Below, piece after piece: positions 62,739 to 64,000 of a stretch of 64,000 nt of DNA. The position numbers were made by a program, and so were the translations under genes. The stretch covers positions 1-64,000 of the forward strand of contig DATFAA010000006.1 of the NCBI GenBank assembly GCA_035255045.1. Direction: 5' to 3'. Positions within the stretch are counted from its first letter, which is position 1. Each line of letters starts with the position of its first letter. A model generated the notes under the pieces. The model was not told the origin of the DNA. It saw only the letters and a program-made list of their open reading frames with translations, and did not search any database. The DNA comes from JAGTRP01 sp035255045 (GTDB lineage Bacteria; Pseudomonadota; Gammaproteobacteria; Burkholderiales; Rhodocyclaceae).

Positions 62739-64000
62739 TCAGGCCTCGACCGGGACGGGCTCCAGCCAGCGGTGCAGGCAGGCCAGCAGGTCGGCCTTGC
62801 TCACCGGCTTGCACAGGTGGTCGGAGCAGCCGGCCGCCAGGCTGGCCTCCCGGCTCCCCGCCGAGGCATTGGCAGTGAGGGCGATGATGGGCAGCGCCCG
62901 CCGCCCCAGGCTGGCCCGGATGACGCCGGTGGTCTGGTAGCCGTCCATGGTGGGCATGATGATGTCCATCAGCACCGCATCCACCGCCGCCTCCCGGGAC
63001 AGGGCCTCGAGGGCTTCGGCGCCGCTGGCGGCCTCCACCACCCGCATGCCCTGCTTTTCCAGGATGGCGCTGACCGCATAGCGGCTGAAGTGGTCGTCGT
63101 CCACCACCAGCACCGTCCTGCCTGCCAGGAGGGGATCCTTCTCCCCGCCGGGGGCGGCCACGGCGACCCGCTCCCCGGCCACCTGCACCGTCGGACCGGC
63201 GTACACCAGGGGCAGATAGACGCTGAAGGTGCTGCCCTGGCCGGGGATGCTTACCAGGCCCAGTTCGCCCCCCAGCAGGGTGGCGATTTCCCGGGAGATG
63301 GCCAGCCCCAGGCCGGTGCCGTTCAGCTCCCTGGCGGCCTGGGTGCGGATCAGGCCGAGGGCTTCGAGGATGCGTTCCTGCTCCGCCGGTTCGATGCCGA
63401 TGCCGGTGTCGATGACGTCGAAGGCGATCACCGCCTCGGCGCCGGCCAGGGCCGGATTGTTGTAGCGCCACCCCGAGACGGCCCGCCGGATGCGCAGGGT
63501 GACGCCCCCCTGGGTGGTGAACTTGATGGCGTTGGAGAGCAGGTTGCGCAGAAGCTGCTGCAAGCGCATCGGGTCCGTCACCATGGTCGCCGGCACGTCG
63601 GCGTCGATTTCCATCTTGAAATCCAGGCCCTTGTGCTCGGCCACATGGCGGTGGGTCCGCCGCAGGCTCTGCATGAGGTCCGGGAAGGGGATCGGCTTGA
63701 CCCGGATGTCCAGACGCCCGGTCTCGATGCGGGTCAGGTCCAGCAGCTCGTCGATGAGGTGGACCAGGTCGTTGCCGGAGAGCTCGATCATCCGGGCGTA
63801 TTCGATCTGCTGGGGAGTCAGGTTGTCCCAGCTGTTGTCCGACAGGACCCGGGCCAGGAGCATGAGGCTGTTGAGGGGGGTGCGGAGTTCGTGGGAAATG
63901 TTGGCGAGGAACTGGGACTTGGTGCGGTTGGCCCGCTCGGCCGACTCCTTGGCCACCGCCAGCTCGTAGGTGCGCTCGGCCACCAGGCTCTCCAGCTCGT
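62739..64000 (-). CDS. Hybrid sensor histidine kinase, C-terminal part (cut by window edge)
   Basis: The gene is open through the window end, so only its last 420 or so codons are seen. The visible part has a coiled-coil lead-in, a HisKA domain with the phosphorylated histidine in SQFLANISHELRTPLNS near 63895, and a HATPase domain (DPMRLQQLLRNLLSNAIKF, DTGIGIEP, GTGLGLAIS). A receiver domain follows, with its acceptor aspartate in VLMDIIMPTMDG near 62964. Input domains lie beyond the window. It converges on the HExxH protein gene. Its signal and partner are unknown. Confidence 0.9.
   Translation of the reverse strand, partial: ELESLVAERTYELAVAKESAERANRTKSQFLANISHELRTPLNSLMLLARVLSDNSWDNLTPQQIEYARMIELSGNDLVHLIDELLDLTRIETGRLDIRVKPIPFPDLMQSLRRTHRHVAEHKGLDFKMEIDADVPATMVTDPMRLQQLLRNLLSNAIKFTTQGGVTLRIRRAVSGWRYNNPALAGAEAVIAFDVIDTGIGIEPAEQERILEALGLIRTQAARELNGTGLGLAISREIATLLGGELGLVSIPGQGSTFSVYLPLVYAGPTVQVAGERVAVAAPGGEKDPLLAGRTVLVVDDDHFSRYAVSAILEKQGMRVVEAASGAEALEALSREAAVDAVLMDIIMPTMDGYQTTGVIRASLGRRALPIIALTANASAGSREASLAAGCSDHLCKPVSKADLLACLHRWLEPVPVEA

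Overview
The window is a compact, GC-rich stretch of bacterial chromosome with about 53 protein genes and no rRNA, tRNA, CRISPR array, insertion sequence or prophage that I could find. Gene content and order (tkt-gap-pgk-pyk-fba, lptD-surA-pdxA-rsmA, dusB-fis-purH, hemC-hemD-hemX-hemY, argH facing an AlgZ/AlgR-type pair) point to a betaproteobacterium. A Rhodocyclales-like, metabolically flexible, hydrogen-oxidising organism is my inference from the [NiFe] hydrogenase, the mix of ubiquinone and menaquinone-type enzymes, and the c-di-GMP signalling genes; no 16S gene is present to confirm it.

Layout. 1-6.9 kb: plus-strand carbon-metabolism cluster tkt-gap-pgk-pyk-fba with intrinsic terminators after gap and fba. 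6.9-16.5 kb: a divergent FeoB-type protein, a DUF3422 protein, purC, a DUF2189 membrane protein, oligopeptidase A, a secreted glutaredoxin-like protein, xthA, and a Crp-type regulator followed by a DUF2892 membrane protein with a CRP-like operator between them. 16.5-22.2 kb (minus): rsmA, pdxA, surA, lptD. 22.3-27.4 kb (plus): peptidoglycan-recycling pair amgK-murU, then pepP, ubiH and a MenA-type prenyltransferase. 27.4-32.5 kb (plus): dusB-fis-purH-purD-hemF. 32.5-36.8 kb (minus): a small Cys-rich protein and the haem operon hemC-hemD-hemX-hemY. 36.8-43.9 kb: a methyltransferase, an AlgR/AlgZ-like two-component system, argH, and a PhnD-like binding protein overlapping a membrane GGDEF-EAL protein. 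44-50 kb: a lipoprotein, grxD, prmC, prfA, a PleD-like diguanylate cyclase and hemA. 50-53.8 kb (minus): sulfate ABC transporter (binding protein, cysT, cysW, cysA). 54.2-60.7 kb (minus): a hydrogenase-2-type operon hybO-hybA-hybB-hybC-hybD-hypC-hybE. 61-64 kb: a Yip1-type membrane protein, a predicted exported HExxH protein, and a hybrid histidine kinase cut by the window edge.

How it fits together. The hyb operon encodes a periplasm-facing, membrane-bound uptake hydrogenase (exported small subunit, ferredoxin-like HybA, quinone-linked HybB, NiFe large subunit) plus its own protease and chaperones. The other hyp maturation genes must lie elsewhere. A complete -24/-12 (sigma-54) promoter with inverted repeats upstream lies before hybO, and an intrinsic terminator separates the structural genes from the maturation genes. 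Haem synthesis is well represented (hemA, hemC, hemD, hemX, hemY, hemF), which suits a respiratory lifestyle.

The observations most worth a second look are the sigma-54 promoter and internal terminator of the hyb operon, the Crp-type regulator with a matching operator at a class II position, the binding-protein/GGDEF-EAL pair, and the FeoB-like protein with an altered G domain. I did not find an obviously new multi-gene defence or biosynthetic system here.
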